Shown: positions 40,694 to 51,555, counted from the stretch's first letter. The stretch: 64,000 nt of DNA from Tetraselmis striata (GCA_006384855.1 VCJN01001024.1:62001-126000), one strand, 5' to 3'. Notes: generated by a model not told the origin, from the sequence alone. Numbers and translations are program-made.

Positions 40694-40901
40694 CGCTGCC
40701 GAAGGCAGCGAGCTGGAAGATGGCAGACGAGCTGCTGGTGGCTGTCCTAAGTAGCTCCCCGGCCGGGAGCGCAGGGCTCGCGGGCGATGGGGTAGCCCGT
40801 ACCAAACCCCGATGGTAACGGCTTCAAACCACTACAGACCGTACGGGTCGCACTAGGACAGCTATAGTCCGTTAGGAAACCCCATAAACACGTTTAGATC
40901 A
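40694..40901 (-). repeat. Terminal direct repeat, copy 1
   Basis: Its outer end is a perfect hairpin (CGCTGCC-GAA-GGCAGCG). Identical to 42788-42995. Confidence 0.95.
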
Positions 40902-40936
40902 TTTCAATCATGCATTCGAGTCTGGTTTTGCCAGTT

Positions 40937-42427
40937 TCACGCGGTTCGTTTACGACTGCGAGCGTGGGCAGTCGGCAGGCGTGCCGACCAGACGAAGGCG
41001 GAAGATGTCTTGAGTTGTAGAGGGGTCTCGCGCCAAGAGGACCTCGATCGAGGCGCAGGCGCATCAGACGCGGGCGGGAGATGTTGACGCCGGTATGACA
41101 TAGGCCGGACGTGTCGCGGAATTAAGGCGCCGTCTCCCGACGGCACCCTGTAGCATTGGTTGCGCGCCATGGTGGCGTGCGGCACGAGCCGGAACTGCAG
41201 GCCAGTAGAAGCAGCAGGGGTAGCAAAGCCCAAGTTGGCGACGAGCGCCCAGCAAAGCAGCGGCACAGGCACGAGTAGGACGAGTACAGCTGCGCGGACG
41301 AGCGCGCGAGCGCGCCGAGTACAGTCAGGTGAAGTACTGGTGCACTGTACCCGACGCGATGATAACTCGTACCCTGTACCTGTACTGGCGATGCACGTTA
41401 CGAGGGGTGGACACGCAACAACTCGCGATGACAGCGATGTACTGCTGCCGTCATCACCAGCGGTGGTTGTTTCGCCCTCTTGCGCCAAGAGCGGCGGGTG
41501 AAACGCACAACGCTGAGGGCGCGGAAATGTGGAACCCTGTGTGGTCGTGCCGTACCGGTTCAGGTGTGTCGGGGTCGGTTGTCGGCGACGTCGCAGAAGA
41601 CCCGCCGACTCGGTTAGCTGTCGCCGTGGGTCTTTCTTCGCGGAGAGCGGTGAGCCGACCGCCGTTGCTGCACCAACGACGGCTGCTGACCAACCCACAA
41701 AGCGTAGGCTTAGGATGATGCCACGAAACGCACAAGTCGCGTTAGGTGGCGGAGCTGTCCCCCGGCGGGCAGCTCGTGTTGTCACAGATGCGTTGCCGTG
41801 ACGTTGGAAGCGGGTTGGCCGGCGTAGAGGCCCTTGTAGCCTATGCCGGCCCGTAACGATGCCAATGATGTCGGAGCGAGGGTGACGACGAGGCGGCCGC
41901 TGCTGCTGCACCAGCGACGGCCGCCGAAGTCCCAAACCCAGAGTTGGCCAAGAGTAGTTACGTACACCACGAGACGCCAGGCACGCCAAGTGGTAGAGCT
42001 GCCCCCCGGCGGGCAGGTGCAGGTTGTCGTGGTCCTTGTGACGACGACGTTGGAGTAGGAGACGTCGGAGACGCATCGGCACGGGCCGCACAAACGCCTC
42101 CCACTGCGACCACAGCAAACGTTGCTGAAGCTTCATTGGGGCGAGGGCAACGAGCCCTCTCAAAACACCGGCGCGTGAGCGGCGCCACCCATGTAACAGG
42201 CCAATTACGCGAGTAGTTCCGGAAAACCACAGCATGTAACGACCGTTGATGCCACGGCGCCCTGCTGCGAGGACACGGGGACTGGGTTGCAGTGTCTTGC
42301 GGGACAACAAGTGGTCGCCCCGACGACACGGACGTCCTCCTCCGTCCGCGCCGATTTGTTGCGGTGGGCGTAGTTGTCGTCGTTGACAACCGTGACGAGC
42401 AGCGGCCATGGTGCCGAGCGCGTCCAC
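40937..42427 (-). CDS. Long ORF inside the 2.3-kb element, coding status doubtful
   Basis: A 496-codon open frame running in the element's inferred sense. The product is Arg/Pro/Ala-rich without recognisable domains. Competing frames are open over large parts, and the region includes an internal duplication, so the openness may reflect GC-rich composition. It ends 36 bp before the downstream terminal repeat, as the recombinase frame does in the 13.6-kb element, so a decayed or gag-like product remains possible. Confidence 0.2.
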   Translation of the reverse strand: MDALGTMAAARHGCQRRQLRPPQQIGADGGGRPCRRGDHLLSRKTLQPSPRVLAAGRRGINGRYMLWFSGTTRVIGLLHGWRRSRAGVLRGLVALAPMKLQQRLLWSQWEAFVRPVPMRLRRLLLQRRRHKDHDNLHLPAGGQLYHLACLASRGVRNYSWPTLGLGLRRPSLVQQQRPPRRHPRSDIIGIVTGRHRLQGPLRRPTRFQRHGNASVTTRAARRGTAPPPNATCAFRGIILSLRFVGWSAAVVGAATAVGSPLSAKKDPRRQLTESAGLLRRRRQPTPTHLNRYGTTTQGSTFPRPQRCAFHPPLLAQEGETTTAGDDGSSTSLSSRVVACPPLVTCIASTGTGYELSSRRVQCTSTSPDCTRRARALVRAAVLVLLVPVPLLCWALVANLGFATPAASTGLQFRLVPHATMARNQCYRVPSGDGALIPRHVRPMSYRRQHLPPASDAPAPRSRSSWRETPLQLKTSSAFVWSARLPTAHARSRKRTA

Positions 42428-42787
42428 CTCACCTAAACCTCAAGAGTTGACTACTGCGAGAGGGCGCTCCACTGCGGGAGCCCCGAAGGCCTGTATTGCG
42501 ACTCGACTTCGGGTGTTGAGGTTTAAACCCCCCCAACGGGGACCCCCCAGCTCCAATTCCTTGCCGTGCGCATCGCCATCCGAAAACGTCCCAGCTGCAA
42601 AGCCAGGGCAAAAACGGAAAACGACCTCGGGCGCACGAGTAGGGAAAACCACACTACCGAGGGGCTGTCTGTCGCTGCCTGATGTTGTAACGCATGTGCG
42701 CGGCACGACGAATCACTACCGGGTGGATGAACCTCGGTGCGGACTTGTTCAGCCTCAGTGACCCTCGCGCGCACAAGTACGCGAAGC

Positions 42788-42995
42788 CGCTGCCGAAGGC
42801 AGCGAGCTGGAAGATGGCAGACGAGCTGCTGGTGGCTGTCCTAAGTAGCTCCCCGGCCGGGAGCGCAGGGCTCGCGGGCGATGGGGTAGCCCGTACCAAA
42901 CCCCGATGGTAACGGCTTCAAACCACTACAGACCGTACGGGTCGCACTAGGACAGCTATAGTCCGTTAGGAAACCCCATAAACACGTTTAGATCA
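42788..42995 (-). repeat. Terminal direct repeat, copy 2
   Basis: Identical over 208 bp to 40694-40901. Flanking bases differ immediately outside (G versus C on one side, T versus A on the other). Confidence 0.95.
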
Positions 42996-43870
42996 ATATC
43001 CAGCACGATATGATGACGCGACGCTACACCAGGTCCATACTCACACAGTAGTAGCCACTACCTCGGCGCTCTCGGTCGCGCATATGGATACGGGGCGGGT
43101 AACGCGCAAAACGCACCAGGCACTGGGTACCCACATCGGGATTTGTGTGGTACATATCCTTACAGGGCGGCACGTCGCGTATCAGTACCGTTACCTGTAC
43201 AGTACGGGTTGCACCTCTTGCGGGCGGATGCGCTGTTTCGGGCCTGCTGCTGTTGGTCTCCAAGTACCTGTCGTGCTTTCATCGGTGGACTCGTTAATAC
43301 ATCAAGTACACGGACATGTATTAATGATTACTGGCCTTCTGTAAAAATTCACACAAGTACTCTGCTATCCATAATATAACACCCCCACCCACCCGCTGCC
43401 TGCCTGGGTGGACCGGACGACCGTCCTTGGCCCTCTGAATCGCGAGCCCTCCCTCCGCCTCCACCCCTGGCTGGGCATGGGGGCGGGCTCGTGCACGGGT
43501 GGCAATTTAGTAGCCTTGGCCCCCGTGCTGCCACTGCCGCGGAGGAGCAGTGCGAGCTAGACACCGGCGTTTTATATCGTTGCTTGTCCAATTAGCTCCC
43601 TGTTCGCTGTTCGTTGAGCACCCTCTTCCTTCTTGTCCCGTCGGCGTCTCCGCCTCACATTCGGCCCAGTGCCGCTATTGGAGTGGCCCGGAATGTTGCA
43701 TTGGGGAGGGAGCTCTACGTTCGTCAGCGAAAGGGGGAGCGACCGAGTTGGCACCGGATTTGGCGCTGGGAGGCCCACGTCGATTACCCGCCCGTGGCGT
43801 CCCGTTATGTGTTGACCCCCCCCCCCCCCCCCTTGTCCCTATTCCATGTCGCTGTTTGCCGTAAAGTGAT
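42996..43870. other. Repeat-rich stretch without a supported gene
   Basis: A decayed transposon end lies at 43320-43360 (CCTTCTGTAAAAATTCACACAAGTAC). A poly-C tract occurs at 43818-43833 after a donor-like gtgttg. The preceding frame (ELYVRQRKGERPSWHRIW) is open but unrecognised. Confidence 0.4.
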
Positions 43871-44685
43871 GACTTGTTCCAGCAAGCAGTGCCTCTTGGC
43901 AACACCATACCCAAGGACGAACTCAAGGACATGGTGCCGGACGCAGAGTTCTCCCTTCCGGCCTTCAACGTCGTGACCGGGAGCTATGATTCCTGGAGCT
44001 TAAAGCTTACGCTGCTGGAGTTCAAGACTATATATGCGGTATGGTGCCAAGTACACCGCGGTGCCCCGCCGGCGGCCATGGCTCCGGATCGGTTTGAGCG
44101 CTCCCGCCCTGTTGGGCGACATGCAATAGGGGGCTGGCAATATGCATGATGCGGCGTGGCACAACACGGAACCACGACAGAAGGGCCTACTCCGAGACAT
44201 CCTAAACATGTCGGAGTGCACGGGCATGGCCTTTGGCACAGTGGGTGGGGTGAGCAAGGGGGTGCGCCGCACGGTGCGCGCTATCGCATGCTTGGCCGCG
44301 GTTATCGGGGCGCCCTCTGATTGCGGGGCACACGGTGCACCACCCGGGCTTTTCAGGAAGCCTTACTCGCAAGAGATTTCCTCCAGGTCTTGAGCTTGGT
44401 GGCGGCTCGAAAGCGTGCTCGCTGCCTCATCAGACAACGCAGATTCATTCGTCATCCCGTTGTCGAAGCTGCACATCGCGTCCGTGGATCACTCTCACAC
44501 ATACATGCCCACGTGGCCCGGACTCTGAACCGGGCGCGCATCACTCACCCATCCCGCCTCGTGCGGGCCGCGGAGCGCTTTGAGCGGCTTTTTTTTCGCC
44601 CCTGAGACAGGACTGGCAAGCGGCTTGTGTTGATATTCTAGTACTGATATTAGCGGTGGATATGTTGATGGCCTTAATTCACCCG
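43871..44685 (+). pseudogene. 5'-truncated copy of the 49.9-kb transposon ORF and right end
   Basis: Frame 43874-44149 reads FQQAVPLGNTIPKDELKDMV and on through VPDAEFSLPAF to LLEFKTIYAV, closely matching residues 393-446 of the ORF at 50017. The later frames match 51438-51905, and the segment ends in a decayed right inverted repeat (about 44590-44683, ending CTTAATTCACC). The 5' 1.2 kb is missing. Both nuclease-like motifs (VPD and EFK) are kept. Stops and frame changes make it inactive. Confidence 0.8.
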
Positions 44686-45149
44686 AGGAGAGATACCCTA
44701 CCCGTATACCTATGCCGTCAGCATATGCTCGCTAATTTTTTCAAATCGCCATAGCGACATATGTCTAGCCAAATATGACCACAAACGGTATAATTACGGC
44801 GTATATGACCCGTAGACCCCGAGGGTAGAGGGAGAGACGCCCGCCCAGCCGTTGCCCCGATATCTGTGCCTATCAACAAGATGCTGGAGCCCTCCACGCC
44901 TCATCACCGTGATGACATGAACGGACTCCTACACGTTTCGCGAAACAAAACGTGGTTGCACGAACTGATGAAGGCGTGAAGTAGCGACGAGGAGCTGCGC
45001 GACACCGCCGCTACCGCGTACGAAACTGCTGCTCGATACCGGTACACTATTGGGGCGGCATTGGCGGGATGACCAGGGGCGAACTTTACTTATTTACCGG
45101 TGGACGGTACATGCAGTCCACAACGATGCACCCTACCATCGTCGTGGTA
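44686..45149. other. Stretch without a supported gene
   Basis: No recognisable ORF or repeat beyond the element end. Confidence 0.5.
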
Positions 45150-45157
45150 CTCTCTCT

Positions 45158-45208
<51 letters not shown>

Positions 45209-45214
45209 TCTCTC

Positions 45215-45302
<88 letters not shown>
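45150..45302. repeat. (CT)n(TA)n(GT)n microsatellite
   Basis: About 45 bp of CT, a short CCCCCC/TATATA bridge, then about 78 bp of GT. The ORFs encoding CVCVCV or SLSLSL are artefacts. Confidence 0.97.
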
Positions 45303-45303
<1 letters not shown>

Positions 45304-45884
45304 CTACTTATGTGTATATATGCATATCTGTCTATCTATACCTATATTTATATGTATATATATGCACATATGATGTATGTATCACACACAAGTATATACA
45401 TATTTATGTGTGACTATATGTGTGTGTGCCGGGCGCCCCGCATACACTATATAGGTCCTTATTACACACATATTGACCCCAACATACGTAAATGTTAACG
45501 AGAGACGACACTTAGTATTACCACGCGCGCTCACATGTCAGGAAGTAGAATGTATGAAGGTATCATTACCTGCATGGTAGCCTTTGGTGGGCAGTATATG
45601 ATGATGCATAATAGTAATCACTCTATGTGCTGCTACTGGCGGAAGTGACTCAACGGGCACTTGGAAATAATTTCGCAATTTCGTCAATATAGTGAGGGAC
45701 TCCGTCCCGGGATACAAACAAACTTGCAGTGACCAAAACACAGGCGCACCCGCCCAACAAGTCACAAATAATGTACAACTTGCCGCCTCGAGGAGTTGTA
45801 AATATCAATACATGCATATCAAATTCGTATTCTTACAATCGTCTTCGCCTTTTCCATGCTCACTGGCTCAATGCATGCGGGTCA

Positions 45885-46240
45885 TTGCGCGGGTCAAGCG
45901 CAAGGACGCCCGGAGATGCCACATCTCAACCGTTGAGAAGCCGTGCGAGGAGTTGGGAGTCTACTCTGGCCTTGACTACTACATACATAGCCCGGCGGCA
46001 GCTCGGCTGGGTTGCTGGACATGTCAGCCGGATGGGTTTTTTCGAGCGTCTACCCGCCGCTTGCTGCCATCATCATGGTGCGTCGCAAGCGCCCTAAGCT
46101 AGGGGCAGCCTCAACATGACCCATGGCCGCGCGGCTCATAAGGCACTCACGATGTTTGGCATCGACACCACACGGCAGTCAATGTACTGACCGATAGCAT
46201 AGCATGGCACCAAGCACTGACGCACGGCAACTTCAAAGGA
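45885..46240 (+). pseudogene. Non-LTR retrotransposon (LINE) C-terminal relic
   Basis: Read over frame changes, this is the conserved tail downstream of the reverse transcriptase in many LINEs: RRCHISTVE, ELGVYSGLDYYI, ARRQLGWVAGHVSRMGF, RLPAACC, then MTHGRAAHKALTMFGIDTTR and VLTDSIAWHQALTHG. The order and spacing match the usual HRIS...LDYYIARRQL.W.GHV.RM...RLPR...TYGR.L.KAL...W..LA.DR..W pattern. At least three frame changes are present. The catalytic RT part is absent. Confidence 0.7.
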
Positions 46241-48054
46241 AAGTAGCCAAAGAAGAGCAGACGCAACCTTGACGAGAATCCTTACTTTCTATGTGTTGTA
46301 CCCCCGTCACGGCACCACAAAGGGCAGGAATTTCACCCCATTTCTCCAAGAATCCGCGTTTATTTGCATGGCGGATTCATTGTTCTTGGTAGGACGTGTG
46401 TATTAGTGACTGTGTGGCTAATTGCTGGTGGGACTCAAAAACTCTTCCCTTGCCACGAATCCTGAAACGTTATGTTACTGTTTGCCGAAATGCTGGGTTT
46501 ATTTCCTGTTCAAAAATGACGAACAACAACGAGTGGAATATATGTACGTCAGTGCCGATTATGACGGATACATCGGATGAGAACATCCGCCATTCCTACG
46601 GGTGATATTGTCCCTACGCGGGCATACCGGTCTGAAAAGTGAAAACGCGCGGTACGGGCATGCTGAGTGCAGATGTCACTTCGAAATCGGGAGTGACACC
46701 TTGCGCGTTGGCGGGGGTATAGTCCTTCGGATCTAGCAGCTGTATGAAGTAGCCCCCGGAGCAACCTAGAGGCGCATATTGCTAGAACTGGTCGTCGCTC
46801 TCCTCTCGGCGCACTGGTAGCAACTGAATCGTGGTGTCTACGTCATCGCCTCTATGTGTCTATTTTAATCTTGTCAATGGTCTTCTCTACGTGTACATTT
46901 TCACCTTTTCCAAGATGCAGCTTACGGCATTACTATTGCGGGTGCCGGCGAAGCCTATGGGTAGCTGTAAGAAAGAATCATATAAATTCCATCCGGCAAG
47001 CGTGTGCGCGCTATGAGCCCGCTGCTGGCTGGTCGTCGCTCACCTCTCGGCATACTGGTAGCAGCTGGATCGCGGTGTCTACGTCATCGTCTCTATGTGT
47101 CTAGTTTAATCTTGTCTATGGCCTTCTCTACGTGTACATTTTCGCTTAGAGAAGATCTGAGATGAAGTTTGCGACAGAACTACTGGGGATGCCGTGGATG
47201 CCTAATGGTAATGAGCCTATGGGTAGCTGAGAGGAAGAATTTAGAGCCCTGTGGTAAATGGTGTCGTGCAGTTCCCTATGTCGCAGCTCAAGCTATACAC
47301 TCGGCAGTCGTCGATAAATGGTCGACCGTGTCGATTTTTGGTATCTGGACAAACAATAAGAGTTTCCCTGGCGTTCCTATGACTGTACCTTTCTCCGCGC
47401 GGCAAGCGTGCGCGCGCTATGTGCGTTATTGAGCCCGCTGCTGTGTGCGCGTTGCTGGCTGGTAGTACCTGCAGCCCCGGGCCCAACGCGCACCCCTCCC
47501 ACAGCTGGTATAGGCCCCAACTTTGTCTCATGGATGCCCATGGGGCGCCTGAGGCATGCACGACAGCCGCAGGTCCGTATGTTTGGGATTTGCACGCAGC
47601 GGCTTGTGTTTTGCGTCTCCCGGCTTTTTCACTGCGCCCGAGTTCCTTGGTCTAGCAGCATTATGAAGTGTCCCAATATGGCAGATGCCTCCACATCATA
47701 TGAAAAGCATCACTTGAACAGATTGTGCTGGAAGATTAGAAGCAGAGGCCGAGGCAGAGGCCGAGGCAGAGCGAGCAGCCTGTGGACTGTTGGTCAAGGC
47801 TCGCAGCTGCCGTAGCAGCGACCGGAGGCAGTGACCCCCACCGCCTGGAGGGGTTCATTGCATTACACACAGCATCTGCGTTGCAACTACACCAGGGGCA
47901 TTCTGGGGCACTCCCATCAACTCAGAAATCGCGCGCCGGTGGGTGGGTGGGTGGGGGGGGGGGGGGGGGATGTAAAGGTTAAGGTGCTGCTGCCGCTGTC
48001 GCCGACTGAGCATGGCATGCCGCGGGGCTCCCCTTTCGCGAGAGCCGTAGCTTG
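46241..48054. other. Gene-poor stretch with a tandem duplication
   Basis: A unit of about 240 bp starting CTGGTCGTCGCTC occurs at 46788-47028 and 47029-47245, with the landmarks TCTACGTCATCG and CTTCTCTACGTGTACATTTT. A third partial landmark (GGCAAGCGTGCGCGCGCTATG) lies at 47402. A poly-G tract is at 47952-47970. No protein was recognised; 47952-48054 is the 3' flank of the YGGT gene. Confidence 0.5.
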
Positions 48055-49558
48055 TCACCAGGCATCGTCGTCGGCACCAAGGTCCAGAGCACCGGCCAGG
48101 AACTGCAGGATGAAGAATCCTGATGGGGAGGTGAGAGGGGGCGCGAAACGCCTTCAGCCGGAGGCATGATCACAACCAGGCCCCCTCCCGTGTTCCCCTC
48201 CGAGTTCACCCACGGCGTCGCCTGTTGAAGGGCAAGTCAGCTGCCATGGGCATGTGGGAAGGTGGGAGGGTGCGCACCGAGCAGGGGCGTGAAGTCGATG
48301 GTGCCCAGCAGCGGGGGCACGATGCCGCGGAAGAGGTTCAGGTAGGGGTCGGTCACCTGTGGCAGCAAGAGAGTGAGCAGGCGCTTAGGGTCCGGCGGTG
48401 CCCGTAGCGGCAGTCAGGCCCGGAGAGCGGTGATGGCAGCGGGTGGCAGCGCGCACCTGGCGCAGCGCCAGCCATGGCTGCTGCATCCAGTCGAATGTCG
48501 GGAACCAAGACAGCAGCACCCGCAGGAAGAGCAGCAGGAGGTAAAGCTGGGGGCGCGTGGGCACGGGGTGGCGGAGAGTCAGCTGGTGAGATGGCGGAGA
48601 GGGCGGGCCATCGCGGCACGGCATGCCAGGGTGGGGCAGCCGGCACCTTGATGAAGCTAGCCACGGCGCGCGTGATGAGCAGGAACATGTTGGAGGTGGA
48701 CGAGGAGCTGGCGACGGCCGCGAAGGGCGCCACCATCCAGAGGACCTTTACCTGCTTCACGGCCGACATCACCTGGGCGTTGACCTCCTGCAAGCGGGTA
48801 GGATGGCGACTCAGCGCGGCTAGAACCAACTACAGGGAACAAGGCCGCGATGTTCGTTGGCATGCGGTGTTCTTGCAATGCGGGTTCCGGGAGCGGGTCA
48901 GCCCCCGCACCTCAGAGTCGATGTCCTTGCTGCGCGCCACGGCGTTGCGGAAAGCAGTTGACAGCCTGTCTGCCGCCTGCTTTAGGGCCCCTGCCACCAG
49001 TGCCGCAACCATTGGTAGACCGCCCTTGGGAGGCTCCTCCTGCCGTGTCAGCAGGCCGCTGTCAGCCTCCCCACCTTGCAATCCCCCCCCCCCCCCCCCC
49101 CCCCCCCTTGCCCCTTCCGAACAAAAAACACTCTCCGCATGCTAGGCATCACCTGACTGTGTGGGACGATGGCTGCGGAGGAGGCACCAGCAGAGGCCGA
49201 CGCCATCACTGGGCGCAGCGGTGCCCGGCGGGCAGAACTGGCCACCTTCCTGATTGGCAGCGAGCAGCCTCCGGCCCGAAAGATAGCGGCAGAGCCTGCG
49301 CAGCGGCAGGCGGGTTGCGTTGGACGCTTACCCTGCTGGAGAGGGACAACGACTATGGTGCCCCCGGGGCCAGCCAGAACTTTCCAACCTAGAGTCTGCA
49401 GCAAGTGGGGGGAGCGGCAACTGCGCCCTGTGCAGAGAGGCTACGCCCTACAGGCATGAGGCGCCGGCCGGCTGATGAACCCGCGGCGCACCTGCTCGCC
49501 GTCCGGCGGGGCCGCAGGGTCGCGCGAGCGCCACGGGTGACAGCGCCACGGCCGCCAT
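48055..49558 (-). CDS. YLMG1: Plastid YGGT-family membrane protein (YlmG)
   Basis: YGGT/YlmG proteins are small thylakoid or envelope membrane proteins; plant and cyanobacterial members affect nucleoid distribution and cytochrome complex assembly. Seven minus-strand exons join in phase: 49558-49492, 49295-49153, 49039-48911, 48787-48647, 48546-48457, 48356-48278 and 48119-48055 (TGA), giving 237 residues. The first two exons encode an Arg/Ala/Ser-rich transit peptide (MAAVALSPVALARPCGPAGR). The third and fourth give helical linkers. The fifth carries the family core LYLLLLFLRVLLSWFP and the sixth TDPYLNLFRGIVPPLLG, the diagnostic YGGT signature. The last has a final hydrophobic segment (GFFILQFLAGAL). 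The start is the first ATG, in good context (ACCATGG). The length suits a precursor. Intron 2 contains a sense-strand poly-G tract. Confidence 0.93.
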
Positions 49559-49913
49559 GGTGCCTCTTGCAATGTGTGGTGGCCTCGGACCGGCGCGCAC
49601 AGGTCCTTCTCCCCTGCTGTTGGGAATTGGCGGACGTTTAAACTCGACTGTCCGTCTGCGCAGCAGAACCGAGGTCATCACACGCCCAGCCTCATCGCCC
49701 AGCCATCAATTCAACAGCGCTGGCCGGCGCGGTGGCGGCGCGGCCAGGACGCGGCCGCATCAGCAGCAGACTATATGGGCGCGCGTGCTACGTCTTCATT
49801 CCTTGATTCAGATTCGGCCAGCAGCATCCGAAGTGTCCTATCCTATACAGGGATTTAGGGCTTGTTAGGGTTATGTATGTACATGTCATATATACACGGT
49901 ACCTGTACCCTGT
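49559..49913. other. Short interval between YlmG start and the inverted-repeat element
   Basis: This 355-bp interval holds the presumed YlmG promoter (minus orientation). No motif can be identified with confidence. Confidence 0.4.
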
Positions 49914-49919
49914 ACAGGT

Positions 49920-50023
49920 GCGAATTACAAAAAAGGGCAGTTCCCCAGAATTAGAAAATCAACACAGAAAGCCGCCTAAATTTCAAGCGGCCCGCATCCC
50001 GCATGAGGCGGGATAGATGAGTG
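49920..50023 (+). repeat. Left terminal inverted repeat
   Basis: Matches the reverse complement of 51845-51943 with one extra A in the A-run, TTTCAA in place of a shorter loop, and a few substitutions. An inner GCCGCC/GGCGGC palindrome could form a stem-loop. Confidence 0.9.
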
Positions 50024-51555
50024 ACCAGTATCCTGTGGAGGAGCTACGAGAGGAGGTGGACGCTAGCCTGAGCAAGCTTCTGTCTGCCAAGCCCAGCCGT
50101 CGGTACACCCACGCCTTGCATCACCACGCATGGGCCCTGCTCAAGCATTGCATGCAACACAAGGCGGGGTATTGGCTCCGCAATTGTCTTCCGTCCGAGG
50201 TGGAGGCCTTTGCGGAGGCGGTGGATGCCACCATCCTCGCAGCGGTCGAACGGGTGCTAGGGGTCTCTTTTGATCCCTCCACGTACGGCACCGACACCAA
50301 TCCGGTGGTCACCGATTTCTTGGCGGAGCTTTTGCACGACCCCGACCCCATGGCAGCGGAGGTGGCTACCTTGAGCGATGCAGTGGCCAGGGCGCGCAGC
50401 AGGCTTCACCTCCCCACTCGATTGAAGGGAGCTGGCATCCGCCGCATGGCTATTGTTCGTGATGCCGCCTTCATCGGCTGCATGAATGCCATCCTCCCAA
50501 GGTTCCCGACTAGGAACTCCGGCACCAACACCCCCACCTCTGGTTTCTTCGACCCACAGCACGGGTCCGTACCTGGCCGAGGCAGCTTCAACGCAACTTC
50601 TTCCGCCCGCCAGTATGACCACTTCCTCAACGATGCTCATGGGTCGGACAGCTACGTCGCGGAGATGCGCGAGGCGTGGGGCCGCCTCCAAGCGGCTACT
50701 ACTGGCCATCTCGGCGACGCAGATGCACGCCAGATGGAGCGGGAAGTGGAGGCTGCGTCGGGCTCGCAAAAGGAGCTGACAGCGTTTCTAGACCAGGCCA
50801 ACAACTCTCGGCTTCGAAATGAGGTGTGGGCTCTCCCTGCCACATGTAGGGAACGGATCTTGTTCAACCAGCTCGACGCGGCGTCAGGCATGTGGACAGT
50901 GGCCATCCCCACCGCGCGGACAACCATGACCCCACATGAGCTGCGGGAGGTCGCCGCCGGGTACTTCTTTCTGCCTAGCCCGTGCTTGGCCCCGGTGGTT
51001 AGGTGCCAGATCATTCTGCCCTCGACGGAGCACAACCCTGTCACTGTTGACCTATACGGCGACGCACTCATGAACCTCCCGGCGCATGGAGACGCTCACT
51101 GGCGTGTACAGCACGATGCTATTGCAGATGCCTTACGCGATCACTGTGTTCACGACCTAGGTATCGCGGCATGGCGGGAGGTGGATGACTTGTTCCAGCA
51201 CGCAGTGCCTCTCGGCAACACCGAACCCAGGGATGAACTCAAGGACCTAGTGCCGGACGCAGAGCTCTCCCTTCCGGCGTTCAACGTCGTGACCGGGAGT
51301 TATGATCCCCGGAGCTTGAAGTCCACGCTGCTGGAGTTCAAGACTATATATGCGGTACGGGGTCAAGTACACTTCAGTGCCCCGGGCCACGGCTGTGGAT
51401 CGGTTTCAGCGCTCCCTGTTGGGCGACATACAACGGGATGGCTGCGCGGGATGCGGCGTGGCACAACACAGAGCCCGGACAGAAGGGTCCTCTTCGAGAC
51501 ATCCTGGATATGTCGGAGTACACGGGCATGGTCTTCGGCACAGTGGGTGAGGTGA
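50017..51555 (+). CDS. Transposon ORF: retroelement-tail-like with PD-(D/E)XK motif
   Basis: 512 codons. Residues 30-160 (LLKHCMQHKAGYWLRNCLPS to LKGAGIRRMAIVRDAAFIGC) resemble the region after the palm of retroelement reverse transcriptases. Residues 270-385 (CRERILFNQLDAASGMW, YGDALMNLPAHGDAHWRVQH) match the tail in which GDH, a Cys and RH-x-x-x-x-D usually occur; here the Cys pattern is lost. Residues 412-414 (VPD) and 440-442 (EFK), with an upstream Glu near 388, form a possible PD-(D/E)XK nuclease. No YxDD palm is present. After codon ~447 the homologous frame shifts twice (51350-51550, then 51438-51905), so the C-terminus as read is probably frameshifted. Start by first ATG, which lies in the inverted repeat. 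Confidence 0.6.
   Translation: MSDQYPVEELREEVDASLSKLLSAKPSRRYTHALHHHAWALLKHCMQHKAGYWLRNCLPSEVEAFAEAVDATILAAVERVLGVSFDPSTYGTDTNPVVTDFLAELLHDPDPMAAEVATLSDAVARARSRLHLPTRLKGAGIRRMAIVRDAAFIGCMNAILPRFPTRNSGTNTPTSGFFDPQHGSVPGRGSFNATSSARQYDHFLNDAHGSDSYVAEMREAWGRLQAATTGHLGDADARQMEREVEAASGSQKELTAFLDQANNSRLRNEVWALPATCRERILFNQLDAASGMWTVAIPTARTTMTPHELREVAAGYFFLPSPCLAPVVRCQIILPSTEHNPVTVDLYGDALMNLPAHGDAHWRVQHDAIADALRDHCVHDLGIAAWREVDDLFQHAVPLGNTEPRDELKDLVPDAELSLPAFNVVTGSYDPRSLKSTLLEFKTIYAVRGQVHFSAPGHGCGSVSALPVGRHTTGWLRGMRRGTTQSPDRRVLFETSWICRSTRAWSSAQWVR

Larger units (their letters stand above)
40694..42995 (-). mobile_element. 2.3-kb element with identical 208-bp direct terminal repeats
   Basis: Terminal copies 40694-40901 and 42788-42995 are identical over 208 bp and enclose about 1.9 kb. 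In minus orientation each starts TGATCTAAACGTGTTTATGG and continues GGTTTCCTAACGG. This matches the start of the YR-element terminal repeat at 16535, and the preceding bases (GGCAAAACCAGACTCG) match the YR junction. It is therefore a shortened relative of that family, probably non-autonomous. The interior holds an internal tandem duplication (landmark TTGCTGCACCA.CGACGGC at 41664 and 41899) and no recognisable RT or recombinase. No target-site duplication was evident. Identical repeats indicate a recent insertion. Confidence 0.65.

Noticed and set aside
45050-45413. CVCVCV/SLSLSL ORFs
   Set aside because: Translations of (GT)n and (CT)n microsatellites.
48474-49145. 223-codon plus-strand ORF over the YlmG gene
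   Set aside because: Antisense to four homology-supported YGGT exons; open because of high GC.
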